NCBI RefSeq assembly: GCF_003751305.1
Contig: NZ_RJKV01000001.1
Coordinates: forward strand, 725,586 to 789,585
Length of the DNA stretch: 64,000 bases
Reading direction: 5' to 3'
From: Stenotrophomonas rhizophila
GTDB lineage: Bacteria; Pseudomonadota; Gammaproteobacteria; Xanthomonadales; Xanthomonadaceae
Part shown: positions 27,815 through 37,069 of the stretch, piece after piece
How the letters are laid out: every line of letters begins with the position of its first letter
Numbering within the stretch: the first letter of the stretch is position 1
Translations under genes and position numbers: made by a program
The notes under the pieces: model-generated
Seen by the model: the letters and a program-made list of their open reading frames with translations, nothing else
What the model was told of the DNA's origin: nothing
Database searches by the model: none

Positions 27815-28516
27815 ATGAAGTTGCGTTCTATCGCGGTCGCCGTCGCGGCCCTGGCCCTGACGGGCAATGCCTTCGCCCAGGACACCTCGTCCGAAAAGGG
27901 CAAGCTGAGCTATTACTTCGGTTACGACTACGGTAACAACCTGGCTGAACTCACCGCACGCGGCGAGCAGCTGGACATCAACTCGGTGGTGAAGGGCCTG
28001 CAGGATGCCTACGCCAAGAAGCAGCCGTCGATCACGGCCGAGCAGTTGAAGCCCGCCGTCGAAGCCTTCCAGAAGCGTGAGCAGGGTCGTGCGCAGGCCG
28101 CCAAGGCTGAGTACGACAAGGCTGCCGCCGAAAACAAGACCAAGAGCACCCAGTTCCTGGCCGCCAACAAGGCCAAGGCCGGCGTGCAGTCGCTTCCGAG
28201 CGGCGTGCAGTACCGCGTGATCGAAGCCGGCAAGGGCGCCAAGCCGACCCAGGCCAGCACCGTGCAGCTGGAAGTGGCCGGTCCGTACCCGTTCGGCACC
28301 CGTCCGGCCGAAGCACGTCCGGCCCAGCAGATCCCGGGCATCAAGGTCAGCGAAGTCGAAATGAAGGCCATGCGTGAAGCCCTGCTGCAGATGCCGGCGG
28401 GTTCCAAGTGGGAAGTGACGCTGCCGCCGGATCAGGCCTATGGTGCCGATCCGCGCACGCCGTTCCCGCCGAACGTCGCGGTGCAGTTCGAAATCAAGCT
28501 CGTCAGCGTCAAGTAA
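27815..28516 (+). CDS. Exported FKBP/Mip-like protein with a degenerate isomerase domain
   Basis: A 233-residue periplasmic protein with a signal peptide (about 1-21, GNAFAQ) and an FKBP_N dimerisation domain (about 28-130; SYYFGYDYGNNL, long helix rich in Lys/Glu/Ala). A C-terminal FKBP-like domain (about 135-233) still has GSKWEVTLPPDQAYGADP and PPNVAVQFEIKL. The usual HYTG strand reads LEVAG, and the FDSS and IPGW segments are missing, replaced by PAEARPAQQIPGIKVSEVEMKAM. The prolyl-isomerase pocket therefore looks lost, leaving a chaperone-type role as the likeliest. The ATG at 27815 follows a GGAG. Confidence 0.88.
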   Translation: MKLRSIAVAVAALALTGNAFAQDTSSEKGKLSYYFGYDYGNNLAELTARGEQLDINSVVKGLQDAYAKKQPSITAEQLKPAVEAFQKREQGRAQAAKAEYDKAAAENKTKSTQFLAANKAKAGVQSLPSGVQYRVIEAGKGAKPTQASTVQLEVAGPYPFGTRPAEARPAQQIPGIKVSEVEMKAMREALLQMPAGSKWEVTLPPDQAYGADPRTPFPPNVAVQFEIKLVSVK

Positions 28517-28532
28517 TTTCTGCAAGATCAAG

Positions 28533-28564
28533 AACGCGCCGGTGGAAACACCGGCGCGTTTTTT
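28533..28564 (+). terminator. Strong terminator after the FKBP-like gene
   Basis: A perfect 10-bp stem CGCGCCGGTG-GAAA-CACCGGCGCG is followed by TTTTTT, 18 nt after the stop codon. Confidence 0.95.
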
Positions 28565-28603
28565 GTTTCCGTGCAATCGCGGTACTGTTGACCGGTGCAA
28601 TCG

Positions 28604-29407
28604 ATGGAACACTCCCCGCATGCCGTGCCCACTCCCTGCATCGGAATCTGCGCGCTGGACCGCGCCGGCGTCTGCACGGGTTGCCTGCGCACCGTGGATG
28701 AAATCACCCGCTGGCGAACCATGAGCCGACCCGAACAACATCACGTCATGCAGCACACGCTGCCCCTGCGCGAACAACTGCGGCAATCGCTGCGCGGCTC
28801 GCTGGCCGAACACGAGCGCCTGCTGCGCGCGCTGCATCCGCTGGACCAGCCGCCGCCCGGTGATGGTTGGAACCGCAGCGAACTGATCGATCTGTTGCCG
28901 CCCGGTCCGCCGGTTGAAGCGGCCGTGCTGGCCGGCATCATTCCGCGCGAGGGCGGCGCCCAGGTGCTGCTGACCCGGCGCACCGACACGTTGCGCCATC
29001 ACGGTGGGCAGGTCGGTTTTCCCGGTGGCCGCAGGGAGCCGGAGGACCGCGATGCCGTCGCGGCCGCGATCCGCGAGAGCGATGAGGAAATCGCTCTCAA
29101 ACCGGACCAGGTGCAGGTATTGGGGTATCTGGATCCGTTCGTGACGATTACCGGTTATCGGGTCATGCCGGTGGTGGCTGTGATCGATCCCGCCTTCGTG
29201 GCCGTGCCCGAGCCGGGCGAGGTCGCGGAAGTGTTCGAAGTGCCATTGTCCTACCTGATGGATCCGGCCAACCTGCACCATGTCGAGATCGACCACCGCG
29301 GTCGCATCCGCCACGTGCTCGAATACGGCTGGCCCGGGCAGCGGATCTGGGGCGCGACCGCCGCCATTCTCTACAACCTGCGTCGCCGCCTGGAGCAGAC
29401 CGCATGA
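28604..29407 (+). CDS. DUF1289-Nudix fusion, CoA-pyrophosphatase-like
   Basis: A 267-residue two-part protein. Residues about 8-58 are a DUF1289 Cys module (CIGICALD, GVCTGC). Residues about 100-260 are a Nudix hydrolase of the NudL/CoA-pyrophosphatase type. The box reads GGRREPEDRDAVAAAIRESDEEI and is preceded by the UPF0035 motif LLTRRTDTLRHHGGQVGFPGG. It probably hydrolyses CoA or similar nucleoside diphosphate derivatives. The two domains are usually separate genes. The ATG at 28604 is chosen over a GTG three codons earlier. The stop overlaps the sulfurtransferase start by 4 nt. Confidence 0.88.
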   Translation: MEHSPHAVPTPCIGICALDRAGVCTGCLRTVDEITRWRTMSRPEQHHVMQHTLPLREQLRQSLRGSLAEHERLLRALHPLDQPPPGDGWNRSELIDLLPPGPPVEAAVLAGIIPREGGAQVLLTRRTDTLRHHGGQVGFPGGRREPEDRDAVAAAIRESDEEIALKPDQVQVLGYLDPFVTITGYRVMPVVAVIDPAFVAVPEPGEVAEVFEVPLSYLMDPANLHHVEIDHRGRIRHVLEYGWPGQRIWGATAAILYNLRRRLEQTA

Positions 29408-30294
29408 CCACGCCGCTGATCGACGTCACCACCCTCGCACAGGCGCTGGACGACGGCGCGACGCGCCTCATGGATGCACGTGCGACGGCCAGTGCCGCCC
29501 CCACGCTACGGGTGGTGGATGCGCGCTTCTCGTTGGCCGATCCGCAGTCCGGTGCGGCGTTGTATGCACAGGGCCATCTGCCCGGCGCGCTGTACGCCGA
29601 TCTCAACCGGGATCTGTCCGATCTTGGCCGTACCGGGCATGGCCGTCACCCGCTGCCGGACAGCGATGCGTTCGCCGCGCGCGTGGGCGCGTGGGGCATC
29701 GGGCCGCAGACCGAGGTCGTGGTCTATGACGCCGGCGACGGCAGCATGGCGGCCGCGCGGCTGTGGTGGCTGCTGCGCCTGATCGGGCATGCACGGGTAC
29801 GCGTTCTCGATGGCGGATTTGCAGCGTGGCAGGCAGCGGGTCTGCCAGTCACCGCAGCGCTGCCGCAGGTGACGCCGTTGCCGCCGTACCCGGGGCAGTT
29901 CGACCGGAGCCAGATCGCCTCGGTGGAGGAGGTGCAGGCGCGTCTCAAGCACGCGCCGGGCTGGTTGATCGATGCGCGGGCGGGCGAACGTTTCCGGGGC
30001 GAAGTGGAACCCTTGGATCCGGTCGCCGGCCACGTGCCCGGCGCGGTGAATCGTCCGTTCGCGTTGAACGTGCATGAGGGACGGTTGCGCCCTGCGGAGG
30101 ATCTGCGCGCCGCGCTGCAGCCGCTGATCGGCACGCACGCACCGGACGAGGTCGTGCTGATGTGCGGATCGGGCGTGACCGCCTGCCATCTACTGCTGGC
30201 AATGGAAGCCGCCGGGCTGGAAGGGGCACGGATCTATGCGGATTCGTGGAGTGGCTGGGTCAGCGACGCTTCGCGTCCTGTCGCAACCGGCTGA
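29404..30294 (+). CDS. sseA: 3-mercaptopyruvate sulfurtransferase
   Basis: A 296-residue protein with two rhodanese domains: inactive N-terminal (about 5-140) and catalytic C-terminal (about 165-290). The active loop reads CGSGVTA, the mercaptopyruvate-type signature with catalytic Cys, rather than the CRxGx[RT] of thiosulfate sulfurtransferases. It transfers sulfur from 3-mercaptopyruvate to thiols or cyanide. Coupled to the Nudix gene by ATGA. Confidence 0.92.
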   Translation: MTTPLIDVTTLAQALDDGATRLMDARATASAAPTLRVVDARFSLADPQSGAALYAQGHLPGALYADLNRDLSDLGRTGHGRHPLPDSDAFAARVGAWGIGPQTEVVVYDAGDGSMAAARLWWLLRLIGHARVRVLDGGFAAWQAAGLPVTAALPQVTPLPPYPGQFDRSQIASVEEVQARLKHAPGWLIDARAGERFRGEVEPLDPVAGHVPGAVNRPFALNVHEGRLRPAEDLRAALQPLIGTHAPDEVVLMCGSGVTACHLLLAMEAAGLEGARIYADSWSGWVSDASRPVATG

Positions 30295-30297
30295 TCA

Positions 30298-30867
30298 TCA
30301 CCCACGCAGTTCCTGCAGCGGCACCGCCGCCAGCACGCGTGGCCACGGGAACATCGGACCCGGATCGCGCTTGCGCGGCACCCGCCGCTCCGGATCATCG
30401 CTGGCCACTTCCTCGCGCGTATCCAGCCACTCATGCCCGGCGATATGTGCCAACGCGGGCAGCGTCCCGCACAGGTGTTGCAGCAGGTCGATCAGCGCCG
30501 CGATCTGCGCATCCGGGTAGGGCTCGTCCATGGCCTGGTGGCGGGAATCCCACCAGTGTGGGTAGCGCCCGGTGTTGACCAGTTCGATCCCGATCGAGCG
30601 CGGATTATAGCCACTGACCTGATGCGCGACGCGGTCCAGGGACACGTACTGGACGATGCGCCCATCGCGGTCGATGTAGTAGTGCCCGCTGTTGCCGGTG
30701 CCGCTGTCATACAGCACGCGCTCGCCGTACTCGCGTGCCATCGCCAGGTCCGGCAGTTCGGTGCAGTGGATGACCACCAGATCGATCTCGTCGTGCGTGC
30801 GGGGCAGCAGCCTGTCCTGGTAGGGCAGGGGCTGTGCATCGATGGCGGGCGGGGCGCGGTCGGGCAT
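30298..30867 (-). CDS. AmpD-like N-acetylmuramoyl-L-alanine amidase (Amidase_2)
   Basis: A 189-residue zinc amidase. The Amidase_2 motifs are present: VVIHCTEL (His ligand), HYYIDRDGRIVQYV, IGIELVN, and AGHEWLDTREE with a later KRDPGPMFPW supplying the second His/Asp set. It cleaves between MurNAc and L-Ala. There is no clear signal peptide, so it is closer to cytoplasmic AmpD-type recycling amidases than to secreted autolysins. Ends 3 nt from the convergent sseA. Confidence 0.88.
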   Translation of the reverse strand: MPDRAPPAIDAQPLPYQDRLLPRTHDEIDLVVIHCTELPDLAMAREYGERVLYDSGTGNSGHYYIDRDGRIVQYVSLDRVAHQVSGYNPRSIGIELVNTGRYPHWWDSRHQAMDEPYPDAQIAALIDLLQHLCGTLPALAHIAGHEWLDTREEVASDDPERRVPRKRDPGPMFPWPRVLAAVPLQELRG

Positions 30868-30918
30868 GCGGCGATGCTAGCATTTGGGCATGAACGCTCC
30901 TATCGATTCCCGCGTGGT

Positions 30919-31452
30919 ATGCGCATGAGCCGCGGCCACTGCATCCTCTCCCATGGCTTTGAAAGCGGCCCGGACGCCATCAAGGTGACCGCCCTGGCCG
31001 AAGTGGCCGAGCGCCTGGGCTGGACCCACGAGCGCCCGGATTACACCGACCTGGACGCCCAGCGCGAGGTCAGCAGTCTGGGCGATGTCCGTTCCCGCCT
31101 GCAGCGCCTGGTCACCCTGGCCACTGCCCGTGCCGCGCAGGGCCCGGTGGTGCTGGCCGGTTCCAGCCTGGGCTCGTACATCTCGGCCATCGCCTCGCTG
31201 CAGGTGCCGGTCCAGGGCCTGTTCCTGATGGTGCCGCCGACCCGGATGGGGCCGATGCCGGCGCTGGATGCCGCCCGCGTGCCGACCAGCGTGGTCCATG
31301 CCTGGCACGATGAGCTGATCCCGCCGGCCGAGGTGATCGCCTGGGCCCAGGCCCGCTCGGCCCGCCTGCTGATGGTGGACGACGGGCACCGCCTGACCGA
31401 TCACGTGGAGGCCTCGAGCCGGGCCTTCGAGGAACTGCTGGCCTCGCTGTAA
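30919..31452 (+). CDS. YqiA-like alpha/beta-fold hydrolase
   Basis: A 177-residue small esterase-type protein. It has the N-terminal strand [12 protein letters not shown], the nucleophile elbow [10 protein letters not shown] (Ser), a late Asp in AWHDELIP and the catalytic His in DDGHRL. The substrate is unknown; YqiA-like proteins hydrolyse short acyl esters. Two close ATGs (30919 and 30925) are possible. Confidence 0.85.
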   Translation: MRMSRGHCILSHGFESGPDAIKVTALAEVAERLGWTHERPDYTDLDAQREVSSLGDVRSRLQRLVTLATARAAQGPVVLAGSSLGSYISAIASLQVPVQGLFLMVPPTRMGPMPALDAARVPTSVVHAWHDELIPPAEVIAWAQARSARLLMVDDGHRLTDHVEASSRAFEELLASL

Positions 31453-31559
31453 CCGGGCGTTCCAGCCCACCTCACGTACAATGGCCCCCCGGACCCCGTG
31501 CCCGGCTGCTTGCCGTGCCCGTGGGCACCCCCTCTCCGCTGACCTGCGATACCGATTCC

Positions 31560-33704
31560 GTGAAATTCTTTGTTTCCTGCGCCAAGGGCCTGGAGTATCT
31601 GCTCGCCGACGAACTGTTGGCGCTCGGCCTGGACAAGGCCACCGCCACCATTTCCGGCGTCAACGCCGAGGGCGAGCTGGCGCAGGCGCAGCGCGTGGTG
31701 CTGTGGTCGCGCCTGGCCAGCCGGGTGCTGTGGCCGCTGGCCGAGTTCGAGTGCCCGGACGAGGGATCGCTCTACCAGGGCGTCTCGGCGATGGCGTGGG
31801 AGCAGCACATCAGCCCCGAGCTGACCCTCTCGGTGGACGCGCATGTGTCCGGTACCGAGATCACGCACGCGCGCTTCGCCGCGCAGCGGGTCAAGGACGG
31901 CGTGGTCGACAGCCTGCGCGCGCAGGGCCTGGAGCGGCCGTCGGTGAACGTGGAGTTCCCGGACGTGCGCATCAATCTGTCGCTGCGCAAGGGCCGGGCC
32001 ACGATCTCGATCGATCTCGGCGGTGGCCCGATGCACCGCCGCGGCTGGCGCATGGCGCAGAACGAAGCGCCGCTGAAGGAAAACCTGGCCGCTGCCGTGC
32101 TGCTGCGCGCCAACTGGCCGAAGATCCACAGTGAAGGCGGTGGCCTGCTCGACCCGATGTGCGGCAGCGGCACGTTGCTGATCGAAGGTGCGCTGATGGC
32201 CGCCGACGTCGCCCCGGGCCTGCAGCGCCACGGCAGCATCCCGCCGAGCCGCTGGTTGGGCTTTGACCGCGAGAGCTGGAACACCCTGATGGCCGAAGCG
32301 CGCACGCGCGAAGAAGCCGGCCGTGGTGCGCTCAAGCAGGTCATCCACGGCAGCGATATCGACCCGCATGCGATCCGCGCGGCCAAGGAAAATGCCGAGA
32401 CCGCCGGCGTCTCGCATGCGATCTGGTTCGGCGTGCGCGACGTGGCCGATGTGCAGGTGCCGCTGCAGGAAACTGGCTGCGTGGTCTGCAACCCGCCTTA
32501 CGATGAGCGTCTGGCCGCCGATGCACTGCTGTACCGCCGCCTCGGCGACGCGCTCAAGCGTGCGGTGCCGCAGTGGCGTGCCAGCCTGCTGTGCGGCAGC
32601 GCCGACCTGGCCTTCGCCACCGGCCTGCGCGCCAACAAGAAGTACCAGCTGTTCAACGGTGCCATCGAGTGCGCGCTGATCGTCTGCGACCCGATCGCGG
32701 TGCCGCAGCGCGAGAACACCGGCCAGCCGCGCGAGCTCAGCGAAGGCGCGCAGATGGTGGCCAACCGCCTGCGCAAGAACATCAAGAAGTTCAAGACGTG
32801 GCGGACGCGCGAAAGCATTACCTGCTACCGCGTTTACGATGCCGATCTGCCCGAGTACGCGGCGGCCATCGATGTCTATGAAGAAGACGGCGGTGCCCGC
32901 CGCACGTTCCTGCATGTGCAGGAATACGCAGCCCCGGCGACCATTCCGGATGTGGATGTGCGTCGCCGCCGCAACGAGTTGCTCTCTGCCGCGCGCGAGG
33001 TCTTCCAGGTGCCGGCCGAGCAGGTCGCGCTGAAGTCGCGCGAGCGTGGCAAGGGCGGCAGCAAGTACGGTCGTTTCGAGCAGCGCGGCGAGTTCGTGCT
33101 GGTGCGCGAGAACGATGCGCTGCTGCGCGTGAACCTGTTCGATTATCTGGACACCGGCCTGTTCCTGGACCACCGTCCACTGCGCTGGCACATGGCGCAG
33201 GAAGCCCAGGGCAAGCGCTTCCTCAACCTGTTCTGCTACACCGGTGTCGCCTCGGTGCAGGCCGCCGTGGCCGGTGCCGCGACCACCACCAGCGTGGATC
33301 TGTCCGGTACGTACCTGCAGTGGTGCGCCGACAATCTCGCGTTGAACGGCAAGGGCGGCAGCCAGCACCAGCTGATCCAGGCCGATGCGTTGGCGTGGCT
33401 GGAAGCCGAACGTCACCGCTTCGATGTGATCTTCTGCGATCCGCCGACGTTCTCCAACTCCGCCCGCGCCGATGACTTCGACATCCAGCGCGAACACGTG
33501 CGCCTGCTGCGTGCGGCCGTGGCCCGCTTGAGCCCGGAAGGCGTGCTGTATTTCTCCAACAACTTCCGCCGCTTCAAGCTGGACGACGAAGCGATCAAGG
33601 AATTCGCGGAGTGCAAGGAGATTTCGCCCGAGACCATCGGTGCGGACTTCGAACGCAACCCGCGCATCCACCGCGCATGGGAACTGCGCCGCTACGGCGC
33701 CTGA
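31560..33704 (+). CDS. rlmL: Bifunctional 23S rRNA methyltransferase RlmKL (m7G2069/m2G2445)
   Basis: A 714-residue fusion methyltransferase (E. coli RlmL 702). It has an N-terminal THUMP domain (about 45-155), an RlmL domain making m2G2445 ([13 protein letters not shown], then NPPYDERL) and a C-terminal RlmK domain making m7G2069. The RlmK domain shows [22 protein letters not shown] and CDPPTFSNS. The frame has an earlier GTG at 31515. I choose the GTG at 31560 because it yields the family N terminus ([14 protein letters not shown], compare E. coli ASTARGLEELL). Confidence 0.94.
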   Translation: MKFFVSCAKGLEYLLADELLALGLDKATATISGVNAEGELAQAQRVVLWSRLASRVLWPLAEFECPDEGSLYQGVSAMAWEQHISPELTLSVDAHVSGTEITHARFAAQRVKDGVVDSLRAQGLERPSVNVEFPDVRINLSLRKGRATISIDLGGGPMHRRGWRMAQNEAPLKENLAAAVLLRANWPKIHSEGGGLLDPMCGSGTLLIEGALMAADVAPGLQRHGSIPPSRWLGFDRESWNTLMAEARTREEAGRGALKQVIHGSDIDPHAIRAAKENAETAGVSHAIWFGVRDVADVQVPLQETGCVVCNPPYDERLAADALLYRRLGDALKRAVPQWRASLLCGSADLAFATGLRANKKYQLFNGAIECALIVCDPIAVPQRENTGQPRELSEGAQMVANRLRKNIKKFKTWRTRESITCYRVYDADLPEYAAAIDVYEEDGGARRTFLHVQEYAAPATIPDVDVRRRRNELLSAAREVFQVPAEQVALKSRERGKGGSKYGRFEQRGEFVLVRENDALLRVNLFDYLDTGLFLDHRPLRWHMAQEAQGKRFLNLFCYTGVASVQAAVAGAATTTSVDLSGTYLQWCADNLALNGKGGSQHQLIQADALAWLEAERHRFDVIFCDPPTFSNSARADDFDIQREHVRLLRAAVARLSPEGVLYFSNNFRRFKLDDEAIKEFAECKEISPETIGADFERNPRIHRAWELRRYGA

Positions 33705-33720
33705 CCAACCGGGGGCTGAC

Positions 33721-34257
33721 ATGGACGACAGCCAGCTCTACGCCGACGGACTGCTGCTGCGTCCGTTCGAGGATCCCGACGCCGCCTCCTTTGCGGCGGC
33801 GGTGCGTGAATCGGCCCAGGGCATGCGGCGCTGGATGCCGTGGAGCTCGGTCGACTACCGCGTCGAGCAGGCGCTGCAATGGTTCCAGGCCTGCCGGGAC
33901 GGCTGGGCGGCAGGCACCGCCTGCGAGTACGGAATCTTCGACCAGGACACGGCCGCCTTCGTCGGCGGCGCGGGACTGAACAAGATCCAGTACGACCCCC
34001 GGTTCTGCAACCTGGGCTACTGGGTGCGGCAGTCATGCCGTGGCCAGGGCGTGGCGCCCCGCGTCGTGCAGGCGCTGGCCGTCCAGGCATTCGGGCCGCT
34101 GGGCCTGCATCGGGTAGAGATCGTCGTGGCCGTGGGCAACCTCGCCAGCGAACGGGTGGCGGTGAAGGCCGGCGCCCTGCGCGAGGGCGTGGCGCGAAAC
34201 CGGCTGGTCATTGACGGGCGTCCTGTCGCCGCGCACATGTTTTCACTGGTGCCCTGA
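33721..34257 (+). CDS. GNAT acetyltransferase, RimJ/RimL type
   Basis: A 178-residue acetyltransferase of the RimJ/RimL subgroup. The acetyl-CoA-binding motif A reads RGQGVAPRVVQALAVQAF, preceded by LGYWVRQSC and followed by ERVAVKAGALREG. It probably acetylates a protein N terminus or small amine; the substrate cannot be told. It starts 17 nt after rlmL. Confidence 0.87.
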   Translation: MDDSQLYADGLLLRPFEDPDAASFAAAVRESAQGMRRWMPWSSVDYRVEQALQWFQACRDGWAAGTACEYGIFDQDTAAFVGGAGLNKIQYDPRFCNLGYWVRQSCRGQGVAPRVVQALAVQAFGPLGLHRVEIVVAVGNLASERVAVKAGALREGVARNRLVIDGRPVAAHMFSLVP

Positions 34258-34323
34258 TCGGCGATCGCGATGCGGCTGCGCACCTGAGGGTGCGGCGGGC
34301 GCACCGCAGGGAGTGATCTGAAG

Positions 34324-34346
34324 GTAGAGCCACGCCATGCGTGGCT
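34324..34346 (+). repeat. GTAG-headed REP palindrome
   Basis: GTAG followed by AGCCACGC-CAT-GCGTGGCT, identical in sequence to the copy at 4145-4167. It lies between the convergent acetyltransferase and DUF3325 genes. Confidence 0.85.
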
Positions 34347-34353
34347 GATCCCT

Positions 34354-34689
34354 TCAGCGCGTGACCAGCGCCACCGCCAGCCCCACCACCGGCAACGCCC
34401 ACGCCAGCGGCGCGATCCAGCGCGGGCGGTACGGATACAGCCCAAACGCGATCAGCACCCCGCTGATCGTCAGCGCGCCCAGCCACAGCACCGGGCCGAT
34501 CGCCCAGCCGTGGTCCAGCACGCACAGCGCGAACGCGACGGTCAGCAACGTCCACCCCACCCAGCGCCACACCCGCATGCGCGATGCGCTGGCGCCGGCT
34601 TTGCCGTGCAGGTCCAGCTGGTGCTTGTCCATGGCCAGCGACAACGCCGTGAACGCCGAGAAGCTCAGCGTGATCGCGAGCAGCATCAT
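34354..34689 (-). CDS. DUF3325 inner-membrane protein of an iron-uptake cluster
   Basis: A 111-residue protein with three to four hydrophobic helices, starting MMLLAITLSFSAFTALSLAM and containing the DKHQ segment typical of DUF3325. The family is found with PepSY (PiuB-like) and DUF3649 proteins beside siderophore receptors. It overlaps the PepSY gene by 4 nt as the third gene of a Fur-box-led operon. Biochemical role unknown. Confidence 0.85.
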   Translation of the reverse strand: MMLLAITLSFSAFTALSLAMDKHQLDLHGKAGASASRMRVWRWVGWTLLTVAFALCVLDHGWAIGPVLWLGALTISGVLIAFGLYPYRPRWIAPLAWALPVVGLAVALVTR

Positions 34690-36302
34690 GCCGTGGCCTC
34701 CGCCGCGGCCGCCTGCTGGCGACGCTTCTTTTCGGCCGCGCTCAGCGGGGGCTGCCAGCGCCGCATGCGATGGCCGCAGTAGGCCAGCATCGCGCCCAAG
34801 GCGAGCATGGTCAGATCGAACCCGGCCAGCACCCAGTCACCGGTGCGCAGGGTGACGCCCAGATGCGCATGCGTGGTGACTGCGTTGACCACCGGAATCA
34901 GGGCGAACAGCGCGCCCCCCAGATACAACTGCCACGTCCACATCATCCGCTTGGGCCAGAGGAAACCGGCCAGCAACGCGGCGGCCCATGCATAGAAGAA
35001 CGCATTGACCTCGGCAGAGGAGCGCTCGGCCATCTGTACCGGCAGCAGACGATTGGCCAGGAAATAGGTGGCGAAGGCGATCGGCAGGCCAGCTACCGCG
35101 CCGATATTGAGCGCGTCGACCAGGCGCAGGCCGAAGCCGGTCTTGCCGGACTTGGCGTGCTTGGGCCGTTCCTTCACCGCCCACAGCACCACGCCGCTGG
35201 CGACCATCAGGCAGCCGATCAGGCCGGACAGGAAGAACAGCGCACGCAGGCCCCAATCGGCGAACCGCGCCAGGTGCAGGCCGTACATCACGCCGCGGGT
35301 CTGGGTGGCGCCGCCCGAGGCCGGGCTGGCCTCGAGCAACTGGCCGGTGATGGCGTTGAAGCGCAGCGACGGGGTGTCCACCGACAGGCGCTTTCCATCG
35401 CGCTGGGTGATATCCACGATCGCGTTCGCCGCGCCCGGGTGGTACAGAGTGAAGCCGGCCACATCCGCACCCTTCCATTCGGCGCGCGCGCTGTCGAGCA
35501 ACTGCTGGATCGGCAGCGGCGTGGCGCGTCCTTCAGCCGGGGTCTCGACCTCGGCCAGGCGAGCGAAGGCCTCGCTGAAGAACGCCTCCTCATCCTTGGG
35601 ATAGGCAACGCTCACGCCCCATGGCAGGTACATGAACATCAACGTGACGATGCCGGTATAGGTGATCATCGCGTGGTACGGCAGAGCCATCACCGCGCTG
35701 ACGTTGTGGAAATCCAGCCATGACCGCAGGCCCTTCTCCGGGCGGAAGGTGAAGAAGTCCTTGAAGATCTTCTTGTGCGTGATCACGCCGGTGATGATCG
35801 CCACCAGCATGAACATCGCGCAGAAGCCGACCAGATAGCGCGCCCAGTACACCGGGATGTAGTGCAGGTCGAAATGCAGGCGGTAGAAGAAGTCACCACC
35901 GCGGGTTTCGCGCGCGGCGATTTCCTCGCCGGTGTTCGGATCGACGGTGGCATCGCCGAAGCGGCCACCGCCGCGCCGGCGGCGCTCGCCTTCCACCGGC
36001 GGCTTGACCATCGATTCGGGGTTGCGCCAGAACATGCGCATCGCCGGGTTGCGCGGGTCGGGCAGGGTGACGTTCCAGCTCTCGGCCTGCGGTGCCTTGT
36101 GCTGCAGGAAGGTCAGGGCGCGCTCGGCCGCCACGTCGGCGGTCACGCTGCTGCGCGGCAGCTCCGGGCGCATCCAGCGGCTGATTTCCTCGCGGTAATA
36201 GCTGGCCGTGCCGGCCATGAAAATCAGCAGCAGCAGCCAGCCCACCAGCAGGCCGGTCCAGGTGTGCAGCCAGGCCATCGACTGGCGGAATCCGTTCTTC
36301 AT
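34686..36302 (-). CDS. PepSY-domain inner-membrane protein (PiuB/ferric-reductase-like)
   Basis: A 538-residue membrane protein. The first helix region is MAWLHTWTGLLVGWLLLLIFM, with PepSY segments in the periplasmic loops (about 45-170 and 250-340). Further helices lie around 195, 250, 365, 425, 460 and 490. His residues at helix ends (HTW, HYIPVYW, HKK, YHAMITY) are suited to heme binding, as in PepSY reductases such as FpvG that reduce siderophore-bound iron in the periplasm. The ATG at 36302 overlaps the DUF3649 gene by 4 nt. Confidence 0.88.
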   Translation of the reverse strand: MKNGFRQSMAWLHTWTGLLVGWLLLLIFMAGTASYYREEISRWMRPELPRSSVTADVAAERALTFLQHKAPQAESWNVTLPDPRNPAMRMFWRNPESMVKPPVEGERRRRGGGRFGDATVDPNTGEEIAARETRGGDFFYRLHFDLHYIPVYWARYLVGFCAMFMLVAIITGVITHKKIFKDFFTFRPEKGLRSWLDFHNVSAVMALPYHAMITYTGIVTLMFMYLPWGVSVAYPKDEEAFFSEAFARLAEVETPAEGRATPLPIQQLLDSARAEWKGADVAGFTLYHPGAANAIVDITQRDGKRLSVDTPSLRFNAITGQLLEASPASGGATQTRGVMYGLHLARFADWGLRALFFLSGLIGCLMVASGVVLWAVKERPKHAKSGKTGFGLRLVDALNIGAVAGLPIAFATYFLANRLLPVQMAERSSAEVNAFFYAWAAALLAGFLWPKRMMWTWQLYLGGALFALIPVVNAVTTHAHLGVTLRTGDWVLAGFDLTMLALGAMLAYCGHRMRRWQPPLSAAEKKRRQQAAAAEATA

Positions 36303-36694
36303 GCGGCCCCCTGCAGCAGCCGGGTGCCGATCCAGAACAGCGCGGTCGGGATCAGGATGCCGCCCCACGCGCGCAGCGCGGTACGGGTAGCGAACGCCCA
36401 CAGCGCCGCGCAGGCGCACAGCACGATCGCCACCAGCATGCCGGTCAGCACCGCTTGCCCGCGCGCGATCGGCAGCGCGACCGCGAAGAACATCGAGCAG
36501 GTCGCGGCCAGCGCGTAGCCGCCGAAGATCGCGGCGAGCGAGCGTGACAGGACACCCAGCCAGGGGCGGGTGACGAAGGAACCAAGACGGTTGAACCTGG
36601 CGCTGGCGTGCGGCGTGCTGTCCACGGAAACCTGCTGATCAATCGGGGAAACGGGCATCACCGGCCGCAGCCGGTGACGAGCAATAGTGGCCAT
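36299..36694 (-). CDS. DUF3649 inner-membrane protein of the iron-uptake operon
   Basis: A 131-residue protein with a polar N terminus (about 1-45) and two to three helices (about 50-125; FGGYALAATCSMFFAVALP, ATRTALRAWGGILIP). DUF3649 proteins occur next to PepSY and DUF3325 partners. First gene of the leftward operon; an in-frame ATG at 36658 is an alternative start. The Fur box lies about 175 nt upstream. Confidence 0.82.
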   Translation of the reverse strand: MATIARHRLRPVMPVSPIDQQVSVDSTPHASARFNRLGSFVTRPWLGVLSRSLAAIFGGYALAATCSMFFAVALPIARGQAVLTGMLVAIVLCACAALWAFATRTALRAWGGILIPTALFWIGTRLLQGAA

Positions 36695-36866
36695 CCCTGG
36701 CCGTGTTCACTGCGCGTCGCAGTAAGGCGACAGCACGAACGCGCAGCGACGCTGCCAGAGGAAGCAGGGCAGGCAAGGCAGAGCGGATCAGGGGGTGTAC
36801 ACGGGGCGTTGCGCGGGGAAGGCATGGTGCATCCGGGCGCCGATTGACCAAGCGTACAGCCGATCA

Positions 36867-36885
36867 GTGAATGATAGTCATTATC
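36867..36885. promoter_or_regulatory. Fur box in the divergent iron-uptake promoter region
   Basis: The 19-mer GTGAATGATAGTCATTATC matches the consensus GATAATGATAATCATTATC at 16 of 19 positions. It sits in the 375-nt gap between the divergent DUF3649 and TonB-receptor genes, where one Fur dimer pair could repress both directions. The rest of this gap shows no credible gene. Confidence 0.88.
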
Positions 36886-37069
36886 ATTTCGTTAGACAAG
36901 CGCCAGGTCGGTGTCCGGGGCGGGTAAACGCCCTTCGCTGGCGTATGTGCGGCGGGCGAGAAGACCGTCGCCTGCGTGTCACTGCGGGGCAATATCGCGT
37001 CAACAGACTGTGAGGATGTCGTGACACGCCGTCACGGCATCCCCCATCAGTTCGTTTGCGGAGTCGTCT

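Noticed and set aside
30890..30928. A 12-codon leader-like frame ending on the hydrolase start (ATGA overlap)
   Set aside because: No ribosome site or biased codons; probably chance, although coupling cannot be excluded.
36639..36851. A 70-codon minus-strand frame upstream of the DUF3649 gene
   Set aside because: Arg/Ala/Pro-rich translation without ribosome site, overlapping the likely promoter region.
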